A stretch of DNA of 54,223 nucleotides from an uncultured Caulobacterales bacterium (GTDB lineage Bacteria; Pseudomonadota; Alphaproteobacteria; Caulobacterales; Maricaulaceae), in the NCBI GenBank assembly GCA_937928165.1, contig CALFVT010000011.1, positions 1 through 54,223 on the forward strand. The letters are read 5' to 3'. A program made the position numbers and the translations under genes. This document shows, piece by piece, positions 1 through 8,665 of the stretch. The notes under the pieces are model-generated. The model made no database searches. It saw only the letters and a list, made by a program, of their open reading frames with translations, and was not told the origin of the DNA. Within the stretch, counting starts at the first letter, position 1, and every line of letters begins with the position of its first letter.

Positions 1-120
1 GGTGTTCCGAAGGCCCATTTTGGCCTATATTTGAAGGAATGTGAGTGGCGTTTTAACAACCCAGACCCGCTCAGCCAATTACAACAGTTAAAACAATGGG
101 TTAAAAAGAATATGAGCTAG
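1..120 (+). CDS. IS1595-family transposase, C-terminal fragment
   Basis: Frame 1 is open from the first base to TAG at 118-120 and encodes 39 residues. The segment HFGLYLKECEWRFN matches the end of the DDE domain of IS1595/ISXO2-like transposases, where a YL-x-E-x-x-x-RFN signature is typical. The catalytic residues lie upstream of the window. The gene is cut by the window edge, not visibly broken. It would catalyse transposition of its own element. Confidence 0.7.
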   Translation, partial: GVPKAHFGLYLKECEWRFNNPDPLSQLQQLKQWVKKNMS

Positions 121-137
121 TTATCTAGGACAGCCCC
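1..137 (+). mobile_element. Right end of an IS1595-family-like insertion sequence (partial)
   Basis: The window opens inside a transposase gene. About 17 bp after its stop codon comes GACAGCCCC (129-137), which I take as the outer tip of the right terminal inverted repeat. The 8 bases after it (138-145, ATAAATTA) are the candidate target duplication, and they include the stop codon of the neighbouring S9 peptidase. The family call rests on the transposase tail. The left end is outside the window, so the repeat and duplication cannot be confirmed here. Confidence 0.55.
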
Positions 138-142
138 ATAAA

Positions 143-2104
143 TTATTTTGTCATATAGGGGCTTTCGCCCATATGTTTTTTAAGGAATTTGTCCATTTCC
201 ATATAAAACTTTTTTGCATTTTTCTCATGTGATAAATAATGATCTTCTTTATCAAACTTTACAGCGGTCACATCAGCAGATGATTTTTTCAAACCTTTTT
301 GCATCCGTTCAAATTGATCAAAGTGAACGGCTTGGTCATAAGTGCCGTGGGCAATAAATGTAGGTATTTTCATTTCTTTTGCTCTTTTGGCAGGAGAGAA
401 TTTTTTCATCTCAGCACGGTCTTCAAAGCCGGCTAGGATAGAGTTTTTGGCGCGGATATTACCAAAACGGTATTTACGTTCGTCTCTAACAAGGTCGGCA
501 AGGTCGGTTACGCCGGCCATGCTTAGAACGCAGCTGTAAAGATCGGGGTGTTCAATGGCTTCCATAAGCGCGGCGTAACCGCCAAATGACCATCCGGCGA
601 CGCAGAGTTTTTCAGGGGATGTGTAACCTTTTTCGACGAGCCAACGTGCACCGTCTTCGACATCATTAAGCATAAGCACCCAATTTTCGCGCCCAGCTTT
701 TTCATAGGCTTCACCATAGCCCGCTGACCCGCGAAAGTTCATTTGTAAAACCCCGTAACCCCGTGAGGCAAAAAATTGAGAATAAGTATCAAAGCGCTTA
801 CTCGTTCGGGCATAGGGCCCGCCGTGGGGCAGAATGATGAAAGGAACATTATCGAGTTTTTGGCCATCCAGCATAGGCGGAACAGTCACAAAAGCGGGTA
901 TTTTAGCCCCGTCCCGCGCAGGATATCTAATGCTGACGGTTAATCCCATGTCATCACTTGGCAAGTCTTCACGGTAAGATAAAAGGAGAGTTTCTTTCAT
1001 CGTGCGTCCGTCAATCATCATGAGGTGACCGGGGTCATAGGCATTTGAAAGACGGTAAATTAACGTTGCTTTGTCAGCAGACTGATCAATGAAATCAACT
1101 GTATAACCCTCATTTTTTTTACGAACACGGTCGAGGATTGTCGCGTTTTCATCAAATAATTCAACTTCACTTTCTTCGGCGGTATATTTTGCGCCGATAA
1201 CTTCACTGCCGTCGCCGTTAAGGACAATGCCAGAAGCATCATATGTATCATTTTCAAATAAAGTGCGCGTATAGGCTTTGCGGCTAAGATCATAGATATA
1301 GAGGCCTGTTGTATTGCGGCCTTGCCGGCGCGTGCCAACAATCATCTCATTTGGGTTGGCCATGAAACCGTGAATATTGACGTTTGAACTTAGGTTTGGA
1401 TATTTTTTTGAATCAATCCATTTATCACTTCCGGGCTCGCGTATGATCATACGGTAGCGAATTTCACTCACCGAGTCTTCATCAAGACCTTGTCCGACTC
1501 GGACGGCTCCGGTTAAATCCGTGTGCCACCATTGTACGTCAGGACGCCCGCGTACGATGGTTTTAGAAATTCCGCTTGCGACATTCACGCGCTTAACATC
1601 GGGTTTTTCGTTATTAGAATCATCACTACTAAAGGCCATGAGAATATGGTCAGGATCATTGCTGAGGAAATCGACAACAACATTATTAAACTGGCGAAAA
1701 TATTTATCTGTTCTGACTAATATTTTACCCTTCATAGCCGCAGTATCTAAACTATATAAAGACCCCACTTGTAAAGGTAAGCGATTATATTCAATACTTT
1801 GATTAAAGCTAACGAGAACCTGCTTATTATTCGCCCATTTTATCCATAAAGGCGTAAGACTCTCACCAACTTTAACGAGACGAGGTTCAACACCTTTGTT
1901 TTTGAGATCAATGATTCGAACAATCCACGTGCCCTTATAACTTTCGACCACTGCTAACTCACTGGCATCAGGCGATAAGGCTGCGTCAGCTATTCGGGCA
2001 TGTTTGCCAAATATTTCAGCCGCGGGCGCTTTGCCATAAGCTAAATTAAAGTTTAGCCCTAATGAAAAGATAATAGTTGATAATATCAATAAAACCCGTG
2101 TCAT
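143..2104 (-). CDS. S9-family (prolyl oligopeptidase-like) secreted peptidase
   Basis: This is a 653-residue serine peptidase with an N-terminal signal peptide (hydrophobic residues 4-22, Ala-rich cleavage region near 24-29), so it probably acts in the periplasm. Residues about 30-380 form the non-catalytic repeat region that usually folds as a beta-propeller. The C-terminal alpha/beta-hydrolase domain shows the full triad: Ser506 in GWSFGGY, Asp590 in HGTYDQ and His622 in DHYL. A strong ribosome site (GGAGGGGA) precedes the ATG. The family cleaves peptides and some members act as acylaminoacyl or dipeptidyl peptidases; the substrate is unknown. Its stop codon lies within 8 bp of an insertion-sequence end. 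A relative sits at 17245. Confidence 0.9.
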   Translation of the reverse strand: MTRVLLILSTIIFSLGLNFNLAYGKAPAAEIFGKHARIADAALSPDASELAVVESYKGTWIVRIIDLKNKGVEPRLVKVGESLTPLWIKWANNKQVLVSFNQSIEYNRLPLQVGSLYSLDTAAMKGKILVRTDKYFRQFNNVVVDFLSNDPDHILMAFSSDDSNNEKPDVKRVNVASGISKTIVRGRPDVQWWHTDLTGAVRVGQGLDEDSVSEIRYRMIIREPGSDKWIDSKKYPNLSSNVNIHGFMANPNEMIVGTRRQGRNTTGLYIYDLSRKAYTRTLFENDTYDASGIVLNGDGSEVIGAKYTAEESEVELFDENATILDRVRKKNEGYTVDFIDQSADKATLIYRLSNAYDPGHLMMIDGRTMKETLLLSYREDLPSDDMGLTVSIRYPARDGAKIPAFVTVPPMLDGQKLDNVPFIILPHGGPYARTSKRFDTYSQFFASRGYGVLQMNFRGSAGYGEAYEKAGRENWVLMLNDVEDGARWLVEKGYTSPEKLCVAGWSFGGYAALMEAIEHPDLYSCVLSMAGVTDLADLVRDERKYRFGNIRAKNSILAGFEDRAEMKKFSPAKRAKEMKIPTFIAHGTYDQAVHFDQFERMQKGLKKSSADVTAVKFDKEDHYLSHEKNAKKFYMEMDKFLKKHMGESPYMTK

Positions 2105-2177
2105 ACTTCCCCTCCGTTTTCGTGCTGGGAGAGTTTATAGGTTAAAATCAAAAAAATAAAATTATTTTTTTCTAAGC

Positions 2178-3194
2178 TTAGATATTAAAATGTTTAGATA
2201 GGCGTAAAGATTGGCCTTGATAATTAGACCCTGAATGCCCGTAGAGGGTTTTGGGGATGTCTTGCATGGGTTCAAATACAAGACGGGCGACGGCTTGGCC
2301 GTGGCGTAGCATGAAAGGAACGTCGCGCCCGCGTACTTCTAGTACGGCTCTTGAGGGTTTTGAGCCGTTAGGGTTAATGCCAAAGCCGGGATCAAAAAAC
2401 CCTGCGTAATGGGCACGAAATTCGCCAATTTCTGTCGCGATGGGGGCCATTTCTGCCGCTTGATCGGCGGGGATCGATACAGCCTCTTTTGAGACGAGGA
2501 TATAAAACTCATTGGGGTCAAGAATTAAAGATTTATCCGGCGCATATATGGGCTCCCAATAATCAAGTGCCTTATGGCCGGCGATAGCGGATATATCTAC
2601 AAGCCCTGAATGCCGCCTTGCACGGTAGCCAATGACAGCACCGCTGGCTTCGCCTTTAAGGTCTATACTGACGGTTTCCGTTTTTAGTATTTTTTGCGGG
2701 CCATTGCGGAACCTGATTTGCGCGAGTGTATCGCCTGTACGGACTAGGATGCTAAATGTACGCGGGGCGATTTCTAAATATAGAGGGCCTTTATAACCAT
2801 GAGGGATAGCGTCAAACTGGCTACAGCCATCACCAATGACGCGGGTGAACACATCGAGACGCCCAGTGGAGCTTTTGGGATTTGCTGCAGCGCTTAGGTT
2901 TTGCGGTAGGTTTAAATGCTCGAGTAGCGGCACAAGATAAACACAGCCCGTTTCCAATACGGCGCCGGCTTCAAGATTAATTTCGTGCATAGATACGCTT
3001 TGAAGGCAGTCTTGAACGTTACGCTCTGTGCCCGGCAAAAAACTGGCTCTTAGGCGGTAGGCTTTGCGTCCAAGGCGCATGTCAAGACTGGCGGGCTGAA
3101 TCTGGTTCTCATCAATGCTGGTCTGGTCAAAACCTATGTTGGCATTTGCGATAAGCCGCGCAATAGATGACGCTGATAAAATTCCGTCTAACAT
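2178..3194 (-). CDS. dcd: dCTP deaminase, double-domain alphaproteobacterial type
   Basis: This 338-residue protein belongs to the long 2'-deoxycytidine 5'-triphosphate deaminase group; the classical enzyme has about 190 residues. Deamination of dCTP gives dUTP for thymidylate synthesis. The first half carries the active-site-like stretch PKSSTGRLDVF (near 108-118) followed by LYLEIAPRTFS. The second half repeats the fold with GEFRAHYAGFFDPGFG and AVLEVRGRDVPF, so the protein looks like a fused tandem duplication. The start has a GAGG ribosome site. It is divergent from apaG. Catalysis by one or both halves cannot be judged here. Confidence 0.85.
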   Translation of the reverse strand: MLDGILSASSIARLIANANIGFDQTSIDENQIQPASLDMRLGRKAYRLRASFLPGTERNVQDCLQSVSMHEINLEAGAVLETGCVYLVPLLEHLNLPQNLSAAANPKSSTGRLDVFTRVIGDGCSQFDAIPHGYKGPLYLEIAPRTFSILVRTGDTLAQIRFRNGPQKILKTETVSIDLKGEASGAVIGYRARRHSGLVDISAIAGHKALDYWEPIYAPDKSLILDPNEFYILVSKEAVSIPADQAAEMAPIATEIGEFRAHYAGFFDPGFGINPNGSKPSRAVLEVRGRDVPFMLRHGQAVARLVFEPMQDIPKTLYGHSGSNYQGQSLRLSKHFNI

Positions 3195-3325
3195 AACTAC
3201 GCCTCTAGCACTTCACTCGCGTCATGCAAGAATGAACTGTAAAAAGATAGCCCTATTGAACTTAAGGGCTTGCACATAAGTTTTAAAAGGCGTCTATCAG
3301 GGCGAGTCTTATTTAAGGTATAGCT

Positions 3326-3718
3326 ATGTTTGAACAAAAAACAGGCGATGTTATCGTACGTGTTGAACCGGATTTCCTGCCGGAGCAATCATCGCCTAAG
3401 GATGATCGATTTATTTGGGCCTATACAGTTGAGATTGAAAACCAAGGCGATATAGACCTTCAGGTTGTAGAGCGCTTTTGGAAAATTGCCGATAGCCGCG
3501 GCCAAGTCCAAGAAGTTCACGGCGAAGGTGTTGTCGGCGAGAAGCCTGTACTGCGACCCGGCGAAACTTTTCGCTATACATCCGGTGCGCCTTTATCTGC
3601 GCCGTCTGGCATGATGCTTGGCACATATTCATTAAAGGCGCCGGACGGAGAAAAATTTGCCGTCGATATTCCGGCCTTCGCCCTTGATAGCCCGCTCGGA
3701 TCGCGCGTTATTCACTAG
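3326..3718 (+). CDS. apaG: ApaG family protein
   Basis: This 130-residue protein covers the whole ApaG/DUF525 domain, including FIWAYTVEIEN, ERFWKIADSRG, GVVGEKPVLRPGETFRYTSG and a MLGTYSL turn. These fit the family's fibronectin-III-like beta sandwich and glycine-rich loop. ApaG has been linked to divalent cation handling and diadenosine tetraphosphate levels, but its biochemical role is not settled. It is divergent from dcd, a neighbour pair I recall from other alphaproteobacteria. Only 39 bp separate it from gluQRS, so the two may be co-transcribed. Confidence 0.93.
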   Translation: MFEQKTGDVIVRVEPDFLPEQSSPKDDRFIWAYTVEIENQGDIDLQVVERFWKIADSRGQVQEVHGEGVVGEKPVLRPGETFRYTSGAPLSAPSGMMLGTYSLKAPDGEKFAVDIPAFALDSPLGSRVIH

Positions 3719-3757
3719 AAAATTGCGTAAGGTTTAAAACCTCGTTAAACTCGCCAT

Positions 3758-4573
3758 ATGATTACGCGCTTTGCTCCGTCACCAACGGGTTATTTACACT
3801 GGGGTCATGCTCGTGCCGCTTTCGAAGCTTTTAATGCCGCGCGACGCGAGTCAGGGCAATGTCTTTTGCGTATCGAAGATATTGACCATACCCGTTGCCG
3901 CCCGCATTTTACAGACGCTATTTATCAAGATTTAACTTGGCTCGGGTTTCATTGGCCCAAGCCTGTTCGGCTACAATCACAGCATATAAATGCGTATAAA
4001 GATATATTGATGCCGCTAAAAATACAGGGCCTTATTTACCCCTGCCATAAAACACGTGCCGAAGTGGCGGCGGATAATGCGCGGCGAGATCTGGCACATT
4101 ATGTGAAAGACCTTAATGAGCCTTATCCGAAGCATACTGCCGGTGCTGCATGGCGATTATCTATCGCCGCCTGCCGTGATCACTTGGGTGAAGGCTTTGA
4201 TAATTTAAACTATATTGAGCAAGATAAGGATGGAGGTCTTAAAACCTGCACTGCAAATCCGGCCCAGTTTGGGGATGTGATTTTAGCGCGTAAAGATATT
4301 GGCGTCTCTTATCACATCGCCGTAACCCATGATGATTATTTGCAAGGGATCACCCATGTTATTCGCGGTGAGGATTTAAAAGCGCAAACAGATATTCATG
4401 TTCTGCTACAAAAGCTCTTGGGCTGGCCCGTGCCGATTTATCACCATCACGGCCTTGTTATGGGAGCGGATGGAAAAAAGCTTGCCAAGGCCCATCATGA
4501 TCCGTCACTTAAAGCCGCGCGGGAGTCGGGTATGACACCGGAGCAGATTTGGGCGTCCGTGCTGACACCGTAA
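3758..4573 (+). CDS. gluQ: Glutamyl-Q tRNA(Asp) synthetase (GluQRS)
   Basis: This 271-residue enzyme is a GluRS-like catalytic core without the anticodon-binding domain. The family activates glutamate and transfers it to the queuosine at position 34 of tRNA-Asp. FAPSPTGYLHWGHA contains the HIGH-type motif, RIEDIDHTR follows, and GADGKKLAKAHHD carries the KMSKS-like motif. The zinc-site region usually reads YPC-x-CTR, but here it is YPCHKTR, so one ligand is replaced. The ATG at 3758 lies directly before the conserved ITRFAPSPTG segment. The family call is secure. Confidence 0.93.
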   Translation: MITRFAPSPTGYLHWGHARAAFEAFNAARRESGQCLLRIEDIDHTRCRPHFTDAIYQDLTWLGFHWPKPVRLQSQHINAYKDILMPLKIQGLIYPCHKTRAEVAADNARRDLAHYVKDLNEPYPKHTAGAAWRLSIAACRDHLGEGFDNLNYIEQDKDGGLKTCTANPAQFGDVILARKDIGVSYHIAVTHDDYLQGITHVIRGEDLKAQTDIHVLLQKLLGWPVPIYHHHGLVMGADGKKLAKAHHDPSLKAARESGMTPEQIWASVLTP

Positions 4574-4703
4574 TACTTATATGTCTCATGGGAGATTTGT
4601 AATCTGGCTGTAATATTGCATGAGCAATAATGTGTTTAAATATGAACCGAAAATAAACAAAGCTTTCAGCCTTGCCTCAGCTGGGTTATTATATTGGAGT
4701 AAT

Positions 4704-6560
4704 ATGACGATTCTGCCCCTTTCTTTTCGTGCTTTGGCGCTTAGCTCTCTATTTATAACCGCGCCTTTAAGCCTCTTACCGCAAGCTTTCGCTAATACGG
4801 CTGTCCCGCTCCCGCAAATTTCACCAGAGCAGATTTCACAAGATATTGAGCGCCGCCAAAATCCGGCGACCGGCGCGGTTGAATTTTATGCCCCGAGCTT
4901 TGATCCGTTTGAGTCTATTGAAAATATTGCGGGCACAGTGGCGCTTCGCTCAAATACGCGCATTACAGCAACGGATGGCCATATCCTGCGCGGGGGTGCG
5001 CTTTTGGATATCAATTTTTTTTATACAACTGAGTCGAGTGATCCCTATGATATAGCCGAATTTGACCAAGCTGTATTTTTATCGGGAGATGACGCTCAAT
5101 CCGTTTTTTACGATAACCGTATTATAGAATGTTCCGAAAAAGTCAGTGAAGTTGTTTATGATAAGCAATATTATAACGGCGCAAGTTTTGGCGTCTTAGG
5201 CGGGATTTACCGCCCGTTCCCGCGCTACCGCGGGCATCGGCATTTTGGCAATCGAGGGTTTGGCTATGATTGGCGCTACCCGCGCGGATTTTCTGGCCGC
5301 GGCGGCTTTAATCGCCGTAGCGGGTTTAGCCGTCATAACCGTTTTATTGGCGGGCGTGGATTTAGTCATAACCGCGATGATCAATTTAGAGACCGCGGCG
5401 AAACGGGCCGCCGCGATAGGGATGGCCGCTTTGGCGATAACCTGCGGCGTGAAGACAGAGGCCGTCAGAACTTTAACAATCAAACACGCCGTGAACGTGA
5501 AATAGACCGTCATAATGACCGCGGAGGCGATGAAGTCCGTGAACGCTATGGTTATGATGAGTATGGCCGCCGTACGGGCGGTGGTCGTGGCCGTAGAGGC
5601 GATGACGCCCGCAGAGACAATCGACGTGATGGGCGTCATGGTCATGGGGCGTCATATGATGAGAACCCTGATAAGTCCGATTACTCGCCCCGCCGCGGGT
5701 TAAGGACAATAAAAGGTGGCCCGCGCCGCAGCCGCACAAATGATCGCCGCAGCCGCTCAAGTGAGCGCCCTATTAAGTCACAGCGAGGCATTGCCGCTGC
5801 GCAGGGCAGCGAGACGATTAAAAGATCGGCTCCAGTTAAAGCGCGAGGGAATAACCAAACTCAGCCAAGGCCCATAAAGAGAGTGACGTCCCAACCTAAA
5901 CGCTCTCAGCCTAAACAATCTCGGTCAAAGCGCTCACAGCCTAAATTTTCTCAGCCTCAAAGATCACAGCCAAAGCCTTCGATTAATAGAGCTGTTAATA
6001 AAAGTTTTCGCCGCAGCCACCGCTCCAAAGGGGCAAAAAAACTTAACTTTTTTCCTCAAGGCCTAAATTACGGCGGCGGCGGATATGTAGCGAAGACGGT
6101 CACAACTTCGCGGCGTTGTGCCCGTGAAGAAAACCTGTCGATATATATCCCGCGAGACCGTCTTGATGCGGCGCGTTATGACGGCCTTACCGTGCTCGTT
6201 CTTGACCGGGACGGCAAAGACATACCCGTTTATATCCCCCCGAACTATATCGAAGGCTTTCGCTCTACTGTATTTGGCGCAGCGTCTTTATCACAAGCGC
6301 CGCTGCCGCCTTCCGGCTATAGCTTTGGCCCGGCTACGCCTCAGCCGAGCTATAAGCACTCTGGGCATGAACAGCGGGAATCAGGCTCCGTTACTTATGG
6401 CAGCGCCAATTATGAGAACGGCGCTGTGCTTGCTCAGGAACAGGCGTTATCTCAAGGCGGCATAGAGGATATATCTTCTCGCCCGGTTATTTACGGTGAT
6501 CCGAGCCCATCTGGAGGCTTTTCAGCTGAGCCACTAGAATCTGATCGGCTAAATGAATAA
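4704..6560 (+). CDS. Secreted protein with long Arg/Gly-rich low-complexity insert
   Basis: No known family was recognised. An upstream in-frame ATG exists at 4620, but the ATG at 4704 is preferred: TTGGAG lies just before it and a clear signal peptide follows (hydrophobic core, ending near AFA-NTA at residue 24). The protein has about 618 residues. Residues roughly 25-165 are an ordinary globular-looking segment with one Cys. Next come about 300 residues very rich in Arg, Gly, Asp, Asn and Ser (RGRGF, DRG and RR runs), then a repeat of SQPK/RSQPK units near 5890-5990. A second ordered segment follows (RRCAREENLSIYIPRDRLD, then VYIPPNYIEGFR) and a Ser/Gly/Pro tail. The two ordered parts, each with a Cys, may form one domain split by the insert. 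Confidence 0.75.
   Translation: MTILPLSFRALALSSLFITAPLSLLPQAFANTAVPLPQISPEQISQDIERRQNPATGAVEFYAPSFDPFESIENIAGTVALRSNTRITATDGHILRGGALLDINFFYTTESSDPYDIAEFDQAVFLSGDDAQSVFYDNRIIECSEKVSEVVYDKQYYNGASFGVLGGIYRPFPRYRGHRHFGNRGFGYDWRYPRGFSGRGGFNRRSGFSRHNRFIGGRGFSHNRDDQFRDRGETGRRDRDGRFGDNLRREDRGRQNFNNQTRREREIDRHNDRGGDEVRERYGYDEYGRRTGGGRGRRGDDARRDNRRDGRHGHGASYDENPDKSDYSPRRGLRTIKGGPRRSRTNDRRSRSSERPIKSQRGIAAAQGSETIKRSAPVKARGNNQTQPRPIKRVTSQPKRSQPKQSRSKRSQPKFSQPQRSQPKPSINRAVNKSFRRSHRSKGAKKLNFFPQGLNYGGGGYVAKTVTTSRRCAREENLSIYIPRDRLDAARYDGLTVLVLDRDGKDIPVYIPPNYIEGFRSTVFGAASLSQAPLPPSGYSFGPATPQPSYKHSGHEQRESGSVTYGSANYENGAVLAQEQALSQGGIEDISSRPVIYGDPSPSGGFSAEPLESDRLNE
5890..5992 (+). repeat. Short tandem coding repeats (SQPK units)
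   Basis: About seven imperfect copies of a 12-15 bp unit meaning TCT/TCA-CAG-CCT-AAA with Arg or Lys codons encode RSQPK / QSRSK / FSQPQ repeats inside the secreted Arg-rich protein. Codons vary between copies, so the unit has diverged. Confidence 0.6.
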
Positions 6561-6765
6561 GTTATATCCTATTATGGGACATATCTGTCTCAAATTGAAG
6601 GTTTTACCAGATATAAAGCTCATTTTTTGATCTTATTGCCGCAAATAACCCGTTTAAATTTGGCATGATGATTGCAGAGTAAAGCTTGAATAGGTGAGCC
6701 ATCGCTTTTTCCCATATTAAGCCTTTTCCCGACTTGGCTTAATTTTTCAAGTTAGTTCAACTCAT

Positions 6766-6794
6766 ACCTCCTCACGATGTGGGGAGGTTTTTTT
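6766..6794 (+). terminator. Rho-independent terminator
   Basis: The stem ACCTCCTCAC (6766-6775) pairs with GTGGGGAGGT (6779-6788) with one mismatch across a 3-nt loop, followed by seven T. It lies 205 bp after the Arg-rich protein gene and 78 bp before the acyl-CoA synthetase start. The rest of the 6561-6871 gap shows no other clear feature. The 5' arm holds a CCTCC anti-Shine-Dalgarno-like motif. Confidence 0.8.
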
Positions 6795-6871
6795 CTGGAC
6801 TTAAGCTCTGGCTTTGCTTGACCTTAAAAGCTTAACTTCTATTGTGTCTATATAACAACAGCGGACGTATC

Positions 6872-8665
6872 ATGGGTATTTTTCAAACATTAAAACATGA
6901 ATATTGCTATCTTCGTGATGTGACCCGCATACTTAGATCCGTAAAACACATAGACCCAAAGTCCCACCACCTTGTGTGTGATGAAATGGAGGGTTGGGTT
7001 GATAAGCATAAAGACCGTATTGCGTTGATTGATGATAGCCGCGAATGGAGTTTTCAGCAAATGGATGATTACGCCAACCGGGTTGCTAATTGGGCTTTGC
7101 AAATAGGTCTTAAACCCGGTGATACGGTAGCTATTTTTATGCGCAATAGGCTCGAATATATCCCACTTTGGTTTGGCTTTACAAAAATAGGGGTTCTGCC
7201 TGCTCTTTTGAACTTTCAACTCCTAGATACGGCTTTGGCTCATTGCATAAAGATTTCAGATGCGCGCGTTTTAATCTTAGACCATGAGCTTGCAGAGCAA
7301 TGGGATAGCGCCAAAGATAAGCTTGATAATCTCCCCGATACCCATGCGGCTTTTGGGGAAGTTAAAGGCTACCCGCGATTTGAACTCGCTTTAAATGATA
7401 TCCCGCCCAGCCGCCCACCGCGAACCCATCGGGCGGGGATTACCGGCGCGGATCAATGTATGAAAATGTTTACATCGGGAACAACGGGCCTGCCGAAAGC
7501 GGCCAAGGTAACCCATGTTCGCGCCCTGAACTACCTAATTGGTTTTGGTTCGGCGTCTAATGCAAAACCGTCAGACCGAATGCTTATGGTTCTGCCCCTT
7601 TACCATGCAACGGGCGGCCTTTGCGGAGCCGGAGCGGCCTTATCCAAAGGCGGGGCTGTGATCGTGCGGCCTAAATTTTCGGCGTCTAAATTTTGGGATG
7701 AAGCGGTTCAATTTGACGCGACTTTATTTATGTATGTCGGCGAGCTTTGCCGGTTTTTACTCTCGACGCCGCCCCACCCGAAAGAGCGCGCTCATAAAAT
7801 CCGCTGGATTATGGGAAATGGCCTGCGGCCTGATGTCTGGGAGGGGTTTGTCTCACGGTTTAATATCCCCCATGTGATTGAATTTTACGGCGCGACAGAG
7901 GGTAATGTTAGCCTGATGAATGTTGATGGGCCCGTCGGCGCAGTGGGCCGTGCCCCGTCCTATCTACGCTCTCGGTTTAACTGTGATATTATCCGCTTTG
8001 ATGTGGAAAGCGGGGAGAACATCCGAGGCTCGGATGGGTTTTGCGTTCGCACAAATGAAGGTGAAGTTGGGGAGTTGATCGGCGAAATCCGAATGGATAG
8101 CGCCCGGTTTCGCTTTGATGGTTATGAAACAAAATCGGCTACTCAAAAGAAAATACTCCGAGATGTCTTCAATAAAGGTGATGCGTGGTTTCGCACGGGT
8201 GATCTTATGAAACGCGATGGTCTTGATTATTTTTATTTTATGGACCGGGTTGGGGATACGTTTCGCTGGAAGGCGGAAAATGTGGCCACCGGAGAAGTGG
8301 CGGCTGTGTTATCCGCCTTTCCCGGCGTGACCCAAGCTAATGTCTACGGCGTGGCCATACCGGGCTATGACGGGCGCGCGGGCATGGCCTCTATTGTCTC
8401 AGAACAAGACGTGGATATGGCGGCCCTTAAGGCGCATATTACAGTGTCTTTGCCGCATTATGCCCGCCCTGTATTTTTACGGCTGTCGCAAGAATCCGAA
8501 ACAACGGGAACCTTTAAGTTTAAGAAGACTAATTTAGTGAAAGCGGGTTTTGACCCAGCTAATGTCTCTGACCCGCTTTATGTTGCCATAAATGATGCGA
8601 CGGCCTATCAAGCGATTACGCTGGAAATTTATGAGAAAATTATAACCGGAGAGATACGTCTTTGA
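6872..8665 (+). CDS. Long-chain (very-long-chain type) acyl-CoA synthetase
   Basis: This AMP-forming ligase activates fatty acids to acyl-CoA. A TTG at 6842 also opens the frame, but ATG 6872 (MGIFQTLKHE) is the more natural start, giving 597 residues. The AMP-binding P-loop is MFTSGTTGLPKAAKV, the adenine motif is EFYGATEGN, and WFRTGDLMKRD followed by DRVGDTFRWKAENVATGEV is the hinge region. The FRWKAENV form is typical of the FATP/very-long-chain branch rather than classical FadD. It heads a tightly packed operon with DUF924, an esterase, a glutathione transferase and SelO, which suggests lipid or xenobiotic acid metabolism. The chain-length preference is unknown. Confidence 0.9.
   Translation: MGIFQTLKHEYCYLRDVTRILRSVKHIDPKSHHLVCDEMEGWVDKHKDRIALIDDSREWSFQQMDDYANRVANWALQIGLKPGDTVAIFMRNRLEYIPLWFGFTKIGVLPALLNFQLLDTALAHCIKISDARVLILDHELAEQWDSAKDKLDNLPDTHAAFGEVKGYPRFELALNDIPPSRPPRTHRAGITGADQCMKMFTSGTTGLPKAAKVTHVRALNYLIGFGSASNAKPSDRMLMVLPLYHATGGLCGAGAALSKGGAVIVRPKFSASKFWDEAVQFDATLFMYVGELCRFLLSTPPHPKERAHKIRWIMGNGLRPDVWEGFVSRFNIPHVIEFYGATEGNVSLMNVDGPVGAVGRAPSYLRSRFNCDIIRFDVESGENIRGSDGFCVRTNEGEVGELIGEIRMDSARFRFDGYETKSATQKKILRDVFNKGDAWFRTGDLMKRDGLDYFYFMDRVGDTFRWKAENVATGEVAAVLSAFPGVTQANVYGVAIPGYDGRAGMASIVSEQDVDMAALKAHITVSLPHYARPVFLRLSQESETTGTFKFKKTNLVKAGFDPANVSDPLYVAINDATAYQAITLEIYEKIITGEIRL

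Noticed and set aside
143-2104. The S9 peptidase as a pseudogene cut by the insertion sequence
   Set aside because: The catalytic domain is complete through the His and the following helix, and the frame is intact, so the insertion seems to lie at or after the natural end.
5196-5760. Long open frames on the minus strand and other frames under the Arg-rich protein
   Set aside because: They arise from the repetitive Arg/Gly codons of the real gene and have no ribosome site or plausible protein sequence.
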